The translations under genes were made by a program, and so were the position numbers. From Rhizobium sp. BK376 (GTDB lineage Bacteria; Pseudomonadota; Alphaproteobacteria; Rhizobiales; Rhizobiaceae): DNA of 64,000 nt. Shown here in pieces: positions 8,365-17,370 of this stretch (positions are counted from its first letter, which is position 1; every line of letters starts with the position of its first letter). Location of the stretch: contig NZ_SLZG01000019.1 of the NCBI RefSeq assembly GCF_004341625.1, positions 1 through 64,000 of the forward strand, in the 5' to 3' direction. The notes beneath the pieces were generated by a model, which saw nothing but the letters and a program-made list of their open reading frames with translations, did not search any database and was not told where the DNA came from.

Positions 8365-9726
8365 CTAGTCCGTATTCTCGCGCACCAGAAGTTCGACTAC
8401 TACCTCCGGAAGTATGTCCTGAAGGACGGGGTCGTCCCACCCGATCTCCGACTTCCCGATCGTCACGTCGATCGCGTTCTCGACGCTCGGCGAGTCGCTC
8501 GCGCTTGCTACGATTTTGAACGTTCCAGTGCAGGGAAGGGAAGGGCTGAGCAAGAATACCGTATCAACGAAGACTCGTCCCGGTCGGAAATCCTCGCATC
8601 CGTACCTGCCCGCGCGGCCGCCCAAACCTGGGCGATCGATCCAAAGGACGGATGTGGGATCGCGGGTGGCGTGCCGTTCGATAGACCTTAGGCTGGTCTG
8701 AATAGAATTCGACGCAAGCCCCACCATTCTCATATGTACGTTGACCGGCTTCGGCGCCGTCGGCAGCTCAAAAGATCCCAAGGTTCTGCTGCGCTCTCCG
8801 GCGTCGGCAAGCATCTGAAGGTCACCTTCGGCTTGAAGCTCCACCACCAAGTCTTTCGCCGAGACGCCGCCCAGGTTCACGATCGCAAAATCCAATCTGG
8901 GGGCGCGCGATATTCTTTCGATGCGCGAGTGGAGATTGTCAAAGTACCTACGGACGTCGTCGGCGAACTTGTCGTATTGCCGATTGTATTCGTCCACTTC
9001 GGCCTGCGTATAAATGTTCGGCACCGCCTGTCGGTATGTGGACACCCCCATGGTCAGGGTCTGCCGGGCGTTGCCCGAGAGGTAGGCATTCGAAAGTCGT
9101 TCGATGCGCTTTTCGGAAAGCTTTGGCATACGGTAGCTCAAAAGTCCGATACGACCTCGCTCTGCGTTGGCAAATTCAACCTTCAATTCCGGCGATTTGT
9201 TTCGCAGTAATTTCAACTCCGCTTCGAGGCGGGCGATCTTCTTCCTGTCGTCTGACGATTCATCGGGAAGGAGCCAGCCGTCAGGCGGTGCAAATGCTGT
9301 CCTCTTCGCGCGTCGGGCGGATATTCGCGGGCCGGTGTCATGTGAGAGCAGTACAGCGTCGGATCCAAATTCCATCATGGCAGCAACGAGATTGTCGTCG
9401 GCAGAGTCGGGGTTGAGGCCATGGTCGCGCACCGTCTTTGCCGTCGGCGCGACGGATAGCGTGACTTTCGGCCCTCGTTCTCGAAGGACGAGGGTTTCGT
9501 CCTCCAACATCGACGCCTCGTCGATTGTCTTGAGGGCCGCACGAGCCCGGTTTCTGCGTCTGTCGCTGGACCCAACTTTGTGCTTGTCCAGCTCCGATAT
9601 GACGACGGGCGCCACCATGACTTCAATGTGCTTGGCCTCAGGAAAAAGTTCAGTCCATCGGAGGTCTTTCAGATCTCTCAGTTGGAGAAACCAATTAGTG
9701 TCGATGAAAACCGCTGTAATGGACAT
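8365..9726 (-). CDS. PIN-domain ribonuclease-like protein
   Basis: The first about 140 residues form a PIN domain with acidic residues in the expected places: D9 in 'FIDTNWF', E45 in 'ISELDKHK', D110/D111 in 'SADDNLVA', and D130 in 'LLSHDTGP'. These coordinate Mg2+ in RNA-cleaving PIN nucleases. A coiled-coil-like segment (about 157-185) follows, then a long beta-rich C-terminal half of unknown fold. At 453 residues it is far larger than a VapC toxin, and no antitoxin gene adjoins it. The downstream neighbour is the ATPase gene convergent at 8212. A defence or RNA-decay role is plausible. Confidence 0.75.
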   Translation of the reverse strand: MSITAVFIDTNWFLQLRDLKDLRWTELFPEAKHIEVMVAPVVISELDKHKVGSSDRRRNRARAALKTIDEASMLEDETLVLRERGPKVTLSVAPTAKTVRDHGLNPDSADDNLVAAMMEFGSDAVLLSHDTGPRISARRAKRTAFAPPDGWLLPDESSDDRKKIARLEAELKLLRNKSPELKVEFANAERGRIGLLSYRMPKLSEKRIERLSNAYLSGNARQTLTMGVSTYRQAVPNIYTQAEVDEYNRQYDKFADDVRRYFDNLHSRIERISRAPRLDFAIVNLGGVSAKDLVVELQAEGDLQMLADAGERSRTLGSFELPTAPKPVNVHMRMVGLASNSIQTSLRSIERHATRDPTSVLWIDRPGLGGRAGRYGCEDFRPGRVFVDTVFLLSPSLPCTGTFKIVASASDSPSVENAIDVTIGKSEIGWDDPVLQDILPEVVVELLVRENTD

Positions 9727-9799
9727 GGTGAATTCGAATCGCGAGGAAATCTGGATATCTCTTTGACTTTATTTGGATAGGCCTTACTGGCCAAGAGCC

Positions 9800-10357
9800 T
9801 CAGCTTCCTCCTCCGAGCGCGGCGCCAATGCCCAGGAGGCCGATCGCGCTGGACGTTCCGCGTCTCGCAAACGAGATCGCGGCTCTAAGGCGCTGCTGCG
9901 CCTTGATGGCACGAGTGACATCACTCCGGAATTCGGCCGGATCCTTTCTACCATTCGCGTACTCGCGGGTGGCAATGTCGGCGATATCTCCGATTGTCCG
10001 GATGATCTGGGCGTCCGATTGCCCAGCCAGTGAAACGAGATAGGCGTCGCCGTCCCCGTCGTAGTTTTCGAACAGGAGCACGGGCAGGCGCGCATTCGGA
10101 ATTCCATGGTCGTTGATGATCGTCCTGGCGAGTTCGATGTCATAGGCGTTCGTGGAGAGCTTGCTGTCGACCGCGAATCCTGTCCGATAGGGAACCAGAA
10201 GATGCCAGGCGCTCCTCACGTTGGCATCGAAACCGTGCTTCGCACTCATCACCGTCGCGATGACATGGTCGCTGTAGCCGTTGTCGAGAAATAATCCGAC
10301 CAGGACGCGATGACGTTCGTACGCCTCCAGTTGCTCAAGACTGTTGATTGTCAGCAT
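9800..10357 (-). CDS. Hypothetical protein, island cargo
   Basis: I do not recognise this 185-residue protein. I start it at the ATG at 10357 because 'GGGGGAG' lies 5-9 bases upstream as a strong Shine-Dalgarno; the frame itself is open to 10399. The first about 110 residues look like an alpha/beta domain ('VLVGLFLDNGYSDHVI', 'LPVLLFENYDGDGDAYLV'), followed by an amphipathic helical region and a Gly-rich tail ('IGLLGIGAALGGGS') that might be membrane active. It lies between the PIN-domain gene and the helicase gene on the same strand. No function is proposed. Confidence 0.6.
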   Translation of the reverse strand: MLTINSLEQLEAYERHRVLVGLFLDNGYSDHVIATVMSAKHGFDANVRSAWHLLVPYRTGFAVDSKLSTNAYDIELARTIINDHGIPNARLPVLLFENYDGDGDAYLVSLAGQSDAQIIRTIGDIADIATREYANGRKDPAEFRSDVTRAIKAQQRLRAAISFARRGTSSAIGLLGIGAALGGGS

Positions 10358-10490
10358 GCGCTCCCCCAAACGGCATGCCGCGCAGCATCGAGCGCACAAG
10401 CTGTCCGGTCAAGACGGCAGCCGCAATTTCGTTAGCCAATGACCAGGACTCTGGTGGAATGCGCCCAATTGGAGCACTAGCAGTCGGTCG

Positions 10491-12710
10491 CTAAAAGTTG
10501 CCTCCGAAGTCGAGGCCGCATCCGCGGCTGGCGGCGCGCGGCGCTGCCTCGATCGCCTGTCGCAGGGCATCAGGATCGCCGACAAGCACGGCCGAGTGTT
10601 CCGCCCGTGTCACAGCCGTGTAGATCATCGTCCTGTCGAGCAGGGGCGAGGGCACGATCGGTATTATCACGCTGTTGAACGACGACCCCTGTGCCTTGTG
10701 GACGGTGATCGCCCAACCGAACGTGAGTTTTTCGAGATCGCCGCGGCCAATAAAGTCGGCGCTTCCGTCGTCCATCGTCAGGAGACACCTGCCATCCACG
10801 ATCTTGGGGACGCCGAGGCTTCCGTTGAAGAAACCGGCGCACTGCGGCTGACCCGTCCGCGGATCGATTACGTGCTTGCCGTGCTCTGTCAGGGGAGCCT
10901 TGCGATAGTCGTTCCTCACCCAGAGCAACCTGGACCCTGCATGGAATCCGAAATCCTCGATCGGCTCCTGATTCTTCATGTATTCCCACTCGATCGCTCG
11001 GGAAAGATCGCGCGCGCCTGCGGCGCCATGGTTGGTCTGCGTCAGGATCTGAACGTCACGGGAATGCAACGGCCCGATCTGTCCCGCCCGGGGAGGCGGC
11101 CCGACCATAGATCGCAGGACCTTCAAAGCCATTTCCGGCACCTCGGCGTTTGGGCACGGAATGAAGAATACGCCTGGCCGGCTGGAAAGATTGAAATCAA
11201 AGGCGCCGAAGTCGGGGTACGTTCCAAGCCTTATGCGCGAGGCTACCCGGGGGATCCCGGTCGACTCAGCGTGCCGATGGATGACGTCGAGTTTGACATG
11301 CGGAATGAACGACGAACCGACCATCTTGTGAAATGGCATTCCCGGCCCGATTGGCGGAAGCTGCCCGGGATCGCCGACGAACAGCACCCTTACGTTCGTA
11401 CCGATCCTCGACATGACGCGATAGATGCTCGGACTGTCAAGCATGGAGGCCTCGTCGAAAACAACGAGTCCTTCTTCCATCAGCAGGCCCATGTCGAACG
11501 CCGTCAGCAGGCGGGAAAGTGTCCAGGCTTCCCGATTGGTTGACAGAGACATTCGTCGTGCGGCACGGCCAGCGAGTGCCACAAGACGTATTCCAGGCGT
11601 GCTGCTTCCTTCGTTCATTTGCTCGACGGCTTCGATTATCGCTCGTAGAACCGCAGTCTTGCCAGTACCCGCCGCACCGGAGATGGCCGCGATGCCGGCC
11701 CCGCATGCCATGAAGACAGCTTCGCGCTGCTTTCCGGTGAGCGCGAAGCCGACCTCCGCCTCAAGATTGGAGATCGCCACGCCGACCTTTGCGCCACTTA
11801 CGTCGACAGGCTTGTCTATGCGCTCCCTGACATTTCCTTCGATCTCCCGCTCCATGAACTCGCATCCCCGCAGCTGGATCATGCCGTCCTCGTTACCGAC
11901 CACCGATCCCTTCCCGATCGAAACAGCGACCGCGCGGCGTGCATCCGCCGCACCACTACCGAGAAGCGCCCTCGTAGCCCGAGCGATCTCCCGCGATGGC
12001 GCCAGCATGTGCCCAAACCTCAGTGCTCGTGACAGAGCCTCCTCTACGGCTGCAACCAGTCGCCGGGCGTCGCCAGGAAGAACTCCCATCCTCAATGCGC
12101 GGCCATCAACGCTTTTCCAGGATTCAAGGAGAGCTATCGTGTAGGGGTTCGCCCTGATCCGCGAGACTGCGCCCCGGCCCCACAGACGGGCGGCGGCTCC
12201 CGCCGTTCTTGCGCTTACTCCATATCGGTCCAACTCGCGAAAAACGTAAACGTCGTTCGAGAACGCACCGAACTCGGAGACAATCAGCGAAGCCAGTTCC
12301 GGGCCGCAGACCGCCGCGAGAGCGGCGGAATCCTCACGTTCGAGGATGCCGTACAAACCCGTCCCGAAGGTCGACCAGAGAAGTTCCGCGGTCGCCCACC
12401 CCACACCCGGGAAGCGGCTGTCGACGGCAAGATAGCGAACGATCGCCCTGCCGGTAGGAAGGAGGGGAAGAGCCACGACCGCGTCAGTCTGTTCTCCGTA
12501 CAATGGATGCACGACCTGCGCGCCGCTCAGCCGCCAGACTTCTCCAACCACAGGGACCTTGGGCACGATCCGTCCGGGGACAAGCGCGCGGACCAGACGG
12601 TCGGCCTGGTCTCTGCCTATCAGCACATAGTCGGCGGAAAGCGAGGGATGGACCGACGTGACGGTCATTTCGAGCGTGCGTTCTGCGGAGGGGGGAGCCG
12701 CCGTGTTCAT
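10491..12710 (-). CDS. recD2: RecD2-like superfamily 1 DNA helicase
   Basis: The 739-residue protein has the SF1B helicase motifs in order: Walker A 'GAAGTGKTA' (345-353), Walker B/DEAS 'VVFDEASMLDS', motif III 'FVGDPGQLPPIGPG', a late 'WAITVHKAQGSSFNSV' and 'YTAVTRAEHSAVLVGD' (motif VI). The N-terminal 330 residues include the helix-hairpin-helix-like region of RecD2 ('PGVGWATAELLW'). RecD2 enzymes unwind DNA 5'-3' using ATP. Its start overlaps the preceding small gene by 4 bases, so it is translated as the last member of the recombinase operon. That argues for a role in element excision, integration or replication rather than general repair. Confidence 0.88.
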   Translation of the reverse strand: MNTAAPPSAERTLEMTVTSVHPSLSADYVLIGRDQADRLVRALVPGRIVPKVPVVGEVWRLSGAQVVHPLYGEQTDAVVALPLLPTGRAIVRYLAVDSRFPGVGWATAELLWSTFGTGLYGILEREDSAALAAVCGPELASLIVSEFGAFSNDVYVFRELDRYGVSARTAGAAARLWGRGAVSRIRANPYTIALLESWKSVDGRALRMGVLPGDARRLVAAVEEALSRALRFGHMLAPSREIARATRALLGSGAADARRAVAVSIGKGSVVGNEDGMIQLRGCEFMEREIEGNVRERIDKPVDVSGAKVGVAISNLEAEVGFALTGKQREAVFMACGAGIAAISGAAGTGKTAVLRAIIEAVEQMNEGSSTPGIRLVALAGRAARRMSLSTNREAWTLSRLLTAFDMGLLMEEGLVVFDEASMLDSPSIYRVMSRIGTNVRVLFVGDPGQLPPIGPGMPFHKMVGSSFIPHVKLDVIHRHAESTGIPRVASRIRLGTYPDFGAFDFNLSSRPGVFFIPCPNAEVPEMALKVLRSMVGPPPRAGQIGPLHSRDVQILTQTNHGAAGARDLSRAIEWEYMKNQEPIEDFGFHAGSRLLWVRNDYRKAPLTEHGKHVIDPRTGQPQCAGFFNGSLGVPKIVDGRCLLTMDDGSADFIGRGDLEKLTFGWAITVHKAQGSSFNSVIIPIVPSPLLDRTMIYTAVTRAEHSAVLVGDPDALRQAIEAAPRAASRGCGLDFGGNF

Positions 12711-13114
12711 GGAAGGCGTCCCGTCTCTGCCAGAAGAGCCTCGACGCGGGCGAGTTGCGCCAATCGCCGTTTCAAAGCTTGGTTTTCAGCGGAGCAGCGG
12801 AGCAGCTTCTCCTCCAGGGCATGAACCTTCGCATCGCCGGCAGCCTTGTGCTCCCTGGACATTTCCGCTTGTGCTAGTCTGTCCAGGTAGGCGATGCGAT
12901 CCTGCTCGTCCGCTTCGCGAAGGAGTTCGGCACAGCGGGGGTTGGTGCGGAACACCTGCCTGTCGAACCCGCACTCGGTCGCGATCTGGGTCTTGTTGAG
13001 ATCCACGCCCCGTCGGGGAAGGGGCCGCCCGCCGTGCGTTTCCAGATATTCCAAAAGCGCGTCGACGTGTTCGGCAGCAACGGCAGCTCCGCTTTTACCC
13101 GTGCCTCTCGCCAT
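12707..13114 (-). CDS. Small HTH/coiled-coil protein of recombinase operon
   Basis: The 135-residue protein has an N-terminal HTH-like segment (about 35-70: 'LNKTQIATECGFDRQVFRTNP') and then a long charged heptad-like helix (about 75-130). The layout resembles the small accessory proteins encoded next to recombinase trios in genomic islands (VPA1267/GmtX-like); that family name is from memory, not from a search. It overlaps the preceding gene by one base and the helicase gene by four, so it is probably co-translated. It may bind DNA at the element ends or help assemble the recombinases. Confidence 0.7.
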   Translation of the reverse strand: MARGTGKSGAAVAAEHVDALLEYLETHGGRPLPRRGVDLNKTQIATECGFDRQVFRTNPRCAELLREADEQDRIAYLDRLAQAEMSREHKAAGDAKVHALEEKLLRCSAENQALKRRLAQLARVEALLAETGRLP

Positions 13115-13542
13115 CAGGGCTTCTCCTTCGCCGCAAACGATCTGATCTGCTCCAGATCGGCAAGGATCTCGACGTAATCCCGCATGTATTGCCGCATCTT
13201 CTCGCGGCCGTTCTCCGCCATGGTCTCAATCATTCTCAGGAGGACGGACGACAGAAAGTCGACCTGCTTTCGCAGATTTTCCGCTTCGACCCTCTTTGTG
13301 GCGAGCTCGACGGAAAGCTCCTCGATCGATGCGCTGCAATGGCCCAGCAGATGCATTCGGATCTGGTGTTGGCGAACGATTGCCTGATCCACGAGATGCT
13401 TTCGGGATGCAATCCGCGTCAGATCGGATGCATGGCGGAAGGCTCCGTTCGAATGCCGGACGGCCGACTGGAACCCCACGTCGATGTTGTCGGCAATCAT
13501 TCGTTCCAGAATTTCCATCAGCACTAGATCCTTGTCAGCCAT
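13114..13542 (-). CDS. Small helical accessory protein of recombinase operon
   Basis: The 142-residue product is almost wholly alpha-helical in appearance and has no recognised catalytic motif. Residues 70-125 are strongly heptad-like ('IEELSVELATKRVEAENL'), suggesting a coiled coil. It overlaps the end of the large recombinase gene by 8 bases and the start of the next gene by one. The position, between the recombinases and the HTH protein, suggests a structural or regulatory role in site-specific recombination. I cannot name a family. Confidence 0.65.
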   Translation of the reverse strand: MADKDLVLMEILERMIADNIDVGFQSAVRHSNGAFRHASDLTRIASRKHLVDQAIVRQHQIRMHLLGHCSASIEELSVELATKRVEAENLRKQVDFLSSVLLRMIETMAENGREKMRQYMRDYVEILADLEQIRSFAAKEKP

Positions 13543-15851
13543 CGCGCTCCCTTCGTGGGAGCACGTCCGCCTGCTCGTCGATCGAACGGAAGAGGTCGCG
13601 TCCGCCAGCGAAGACCCGCGCGCCGGGCGCCGCTGCTATCGCGGCACGGGTCGCGGCGATTTGCGATCGAACGTGGGAAAGCTGGTTTTCCCAACCGAGG
13701 TTGCGTCGCGCCTCCGGCACGGCGAGGATCGCCGCCTCCTGCACCGTGAAGCTTTCCAGCAGATCTGCAAGCACCCGTGCCTCCCGAGGGTCGTCGGTCC
13801 TTGCAAGATGGCTGCACCCCCGAAAGCATTCGAGGTGCCGCGGGCAGGGGTCCGTCAGGAAGTTGCTGGTGCAGACACCCATCGGCGTCGCTGCGAAGCC
13901 GGAAACGGCACCGGCCAGATATCGGATGGCAGCCTTGTCGCCCTTGGAATCGCGCAGACGATTGAAGGTGTCGACCTTCGTGCCGCCAATCCTGCCCGCC
14001 ATGATTTCGGCTATGATCTTCCGGTGGCTCTCGCCAAGAAGCTCGTGCTCGGCCGGTCCGATTTCAAGTGACTCGACCACTTCGGAAAGCGATCGATGGT
14101 CATATTTTGCCGTCTCGCTGAGAGTGTGACGCCCGAAGTGTTTTGCGTTGACGACGTCGGAGACGTGATTGCGGAACAGCTCGTTCGACAAGAGGTGCCT
14201 GAACTCGTGAGTATCGACACAGAGATGTCGTCCCTCGTCTCCTAGATAGCGCTGGAAGATCGAATTCTCACGGCGACCGTCCAGTGCGTTGTCGATGTCC
14301 GCTCGCTCAAGGCGCCCGTAGGCATAATACAGTTCGGCGTCGAGCAGGCCGCCGTTGCGGCCCTCGATCAGGTTCCGTACTGGGGCCAGGAAGAGCATGT
14401 CGTGCGTCTGGTAGACGCGATTTCCACTCATTTTGAGGCGAGACAGCTCCGGCCCCTTCGAAGTCATGGTCCGGAGCCATTCCTCCACCTCGCCGACGAG
14501 CAGGTAGCACGTCATCCAATCCTTCGGACCCCGGATCGGCGTCCCGCACTTGTCGCGTGCGGTGAGCGGCAGTTTTGAGAAGAAGGATACCATCGAATGG
14601 TTGGGGCGCTCGCAGACCGCCTGCATCTCGCGGATCGTTCTAAGGTGCTCAAATTTTCCGTCGGCTCTATAGGCGGCGAGGGTCTCACTCGGAATCTCGC
14701 GGTTCGAAAACTGTGCATTTCCCGTGATCCGCACATAGATCTCGCACGCGGCCACAAGATCAGTTTCGCAATACTCCGGAAGCAGCCGTCCCGTGTGAGA
14801 TTGGAGCCGGATGCGTTTGCGGGCCGGAGCCGTCAGCGCGAGCATTTCCGCCACCGTATCCTCGACAACCCCCTTGGAACCGCTGCGGCACCGACTGGCT
14901 TGTCTCGAAAAGCACCTTGCCATCGGTGCTTTCCTCCTGAGTGGGTTGCTTGGCAGCGAAGAAGCGGAATGCGTGTTCCCGCGAGACCCCGCCCTTGGTG
15001 CCGGCCGCCGTACCGTCGGCATCGAAATAGTCGCGCCAGGCGAGACAGTCGGCAGGCGCGCCCAGAACTTCCTCCGATCTAAGGCCCAGAATAATCATCT
15101 TCTTGATCGCGCAGAACCGGATCCGGTCGGAAAAGTTTTGCGGCTGCATCATGAAGACGATGTCCACAATCCGCGCATACGAATCCCGATCCGGAAGCTT
15201 TTCTGCCGACCTGCGATCGCCCAGCCGGGATAGAATTGCGAGCCGAGAGTGATGATTGTTCTGCGAAAGGCGTCGCAGTTCCATGACCTCAGAACCTATT
15301 CCCGCGAATGCGACGCAATGCCTTTCCAAGGCCGGCAGATCCGCCAGATCGCGCCGATCGAAGTACAGTCTGATCGTCGTCTTGAAATCCAGCGCGTCCT
15401 TGCCCGATAGGCCCTTGGTCAATGCCGCATTGTATGAGCGCCGGACGGTGCCCGGATCGAGATCCCAGGGAGGCGTGTCCTCCGCATCCGCGGCAAGCAG
15501 TCGAAGCATGAGGACGTGGCGGTGTGCCTGGCCGGGTCCGTTTGTTCTGATGTAGATTTGTTCGATGATTACCGCTTTCATGAGATCGCACCAGTCGCTA
15601 CCGGCCGCTTTCCGCTGGACCGCCGGAAGTCCCCGGGCCGCTCTGACCGAATTCAGGTGGTGCAAGGCAGATTCGTCTGGCGATGAACTGGAGAAGTAAG
15701 GCTCCTGGCGGCGCGCGCCGGCCATCGCGCCCATCGCCCACCTGTACGCCAGCGCGATGTCGCCCGAAGCGTCGGTGGGAGTGCTCCAGACGACCTGCTT
15801 CTGACGCGCGAGTTCCTTGGTCCCCGAGATGAACGCATCAAAGTTTTTCAT
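13535..15851 (-). pseudogene. Third tyrosine recombinase, broken by a 1-base frame change
   Basis: Two overlapping frames encode one recombinase. The upstream frame (start ATG 15851 with 'GAGGA' nearby, stop at 14760) gives the N-terminal and core part including 'LGLRSEEVLG', the likely first catalytic Arg. The downstream frame (open 15022 to 13535) gives 'DTHEFRHLL' (HxxR region) and 'FGRHTLSETAKYDHRS' (His and nucleophile Tyr). Removing one base from the five-C run at 14869-14873 (five G on the coding strand) joins them into one product of about 770 residues. As written, neither piece has a full R-H-R-H-Y set. It may be a true mutation, a sequencing homopolymer error or, less likely, programmed frameshifting. 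It overlaps the genes on both sides. Confidence 0.8.
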
Positions 15852-17370
15852 CGCGATCCTCGTCCTGGCGAGATTCCAACGTTCGAATAACGTCACCCAC
15901 GGCCCCGATCGTGACACCGAGTTGATAGAAGACAGGCGAGCCTTCCTGCCAGCTTCCTGCATCTCTGAATCTCTGGACTACACTCCGCAGTCCCGTCTCG
16001 ACGCCGCGATGAACTTCCCGGTCGGCTGACGGCATGAATTTGTGACAGGTGTAGCAGGCGAGAACAGGAGTTCTCGCGCACATGCTCTGTCCGGACGTGC
16101 AGCCTCCGATCGTCCCTGTTGGAAACCCGTGGGGCACACCGCTGACGCGTCTGTCGGGGCTCATTTCTTCCAACGCAGCCCGATTGACGAAACGCCTGGC
16201 GTGTTTTGCCGGTATGTCGCGATAGAAGGGTGAAAGGCCCAGAGCGTCGTTGATGATCCTCGCCTGGGACGGCGAGCTGTCCACATACACCTGTGCTATC
16301 TTCGACGACTCGTGCGTCAGCAGTTCCATGATGTCATGAAGCGAGCCGCCCCGGTCCGCCAGTCGTTGGGCGCCGGTATGTCTGAGGTCGGTGGCGGTCC
16401 TGTCCAGCCCTATTCCGCTGAGGGCGCTTTTGGTGACGCGGGAAACCTCGTGAGGAGTCAGCGGGAGGAGACGGTCCTCGGCGTTCTTCGCCGAACGTGC
16501 GATCAGTTCCCGGAAGATGGGAACCCATTCAATCCTGATCGACCGCAGGCTGACGCGCCGTGGCGTACCCTTCGGCTGCTTGAGATAGGGCACCGCGAGC
16601 TGTATCGACCCGTCATCATACACCTCGGTCTCCGAGCGCCTAAGCCTTGCGGACTGGCCTGGCCTCAGCGCGTGCTGAAAGCCGAGCACGAGAACAGCGG
16701 CTTCGAATATCAGAACATCGGGCGTCGCGTGCGTGACGGTCGAGCTGAAATGGTCGAGCCTGTCGACCACACGCGCCTGTTCGTATGCGCGCAGGTAGCT
16801 ATCGCCAAGCCTGATCTTTCGAAATCTGTCCCTGAGCGGACTTCTTATCGAATAGCGGATCCGGACCGCATCATGTGGCCTCCATTCGGCGATCTCCAGC
16901 GCCGCGAGCGCATGCAACATCGCCCGAAGCGAAGACGCTGTCTCGTATGAAACAAACGGCTTGATCTTGCGTGCCCAATACCACTCCAGTTCAATCGGTG
17001 CGAGCAGGACAAGCTCCGCCAGACTGTGGCAGCCCAGTTGCTCCTTCATCGCCCGGACGCCATAGAAATAACCTACCACCGTCGTCGCTTTCATATGCCT
17101 CAACCAGCGCAGGAAAACGCATTTCATAACATCGGCGACAGGACCAAAAATTGAAAAGTCGCACCTCCGGGTCTCACCACCGATGAGGAGCGTGACGCAT
17201 TTCGCAGACCGGAGCGCCTCGATGGTCTGATTGCGATCCGCGAAATCGTCCCAGTACCGCGCCATGGAGGGAGTGGCAGGAAGATCGAGCTCTGCGAGGG
17301 CTATCTCCATCTGCTGACAGAGTCGGGATGCCACCGCTTCGCCCTCCGGGCACCCCGTCTCCATTGTCAC
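15838..17370 (-). CDS. Tyrosine recombinase (second of trio)
   Basis: The 510-residue protein has a catalytic domain with R236 ('ALRPGQSA'), R330 in 'TDLRHTG', H353 in 'LTHESS' and the probable nucleophile Y362 in 'AQVYVDSS'. The usual first His of the HxxR box is Thr here, a tolerated variant. A C-terminal extension after residue 400 carries a Cys-rich cluster ('GGCTSGQSMC', 'ACYTCHKF') that looks like a zinc-binding module. The gene overlaps the upstream recombinase by 4 bases and the downstream one by 14, so all three are probably made in fixed ratio, as in recombinase-in-trio elements. Confidence 0.88.
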   Translation of the reverse strand: MTMETGCPEGEAVASRLCQQMEIALAELDLPATPSMARYWDDFADRNQTIEALRSAKCVTLLIGGETRRCDFSIFGPVADVMKCVFLRWLRHMKATTVVGYFYGVRAMKEQLGCHSLAELVLLAPIELEWYWARKIKPFVSYETASSLRAMLHALAALEIAEWRPHDAVRIRYSIRSPLRDRFRKIRLGDSYLRAYEQARVVDRLDHFSSTVTHATPDVLIFEAAVLVLGFQHALRPGQSARLRRSETEVYDDGSIQLAVPYLKQPKGTPRRVSLRSIRIEWVPIFRELIARSAKNAEDRLLPLTPHEVSRVTKSALSGIGLDRTATDLRHTGAQRLADRGGSLHDIMELLTHESSKIAQVYVDSSPSQARIINDALGLSPFYRDIPAKHARRFVNRAALEEMSPDRRVSGVPHGFPTGTIGGCTSGQSMCARTPVLACYTCHKFMPSADREVHRGVETGLRSVVQRFRDAGSWQEGSPVFYQLGVTIGAVGDVIRTLESRQDEDRDEKL

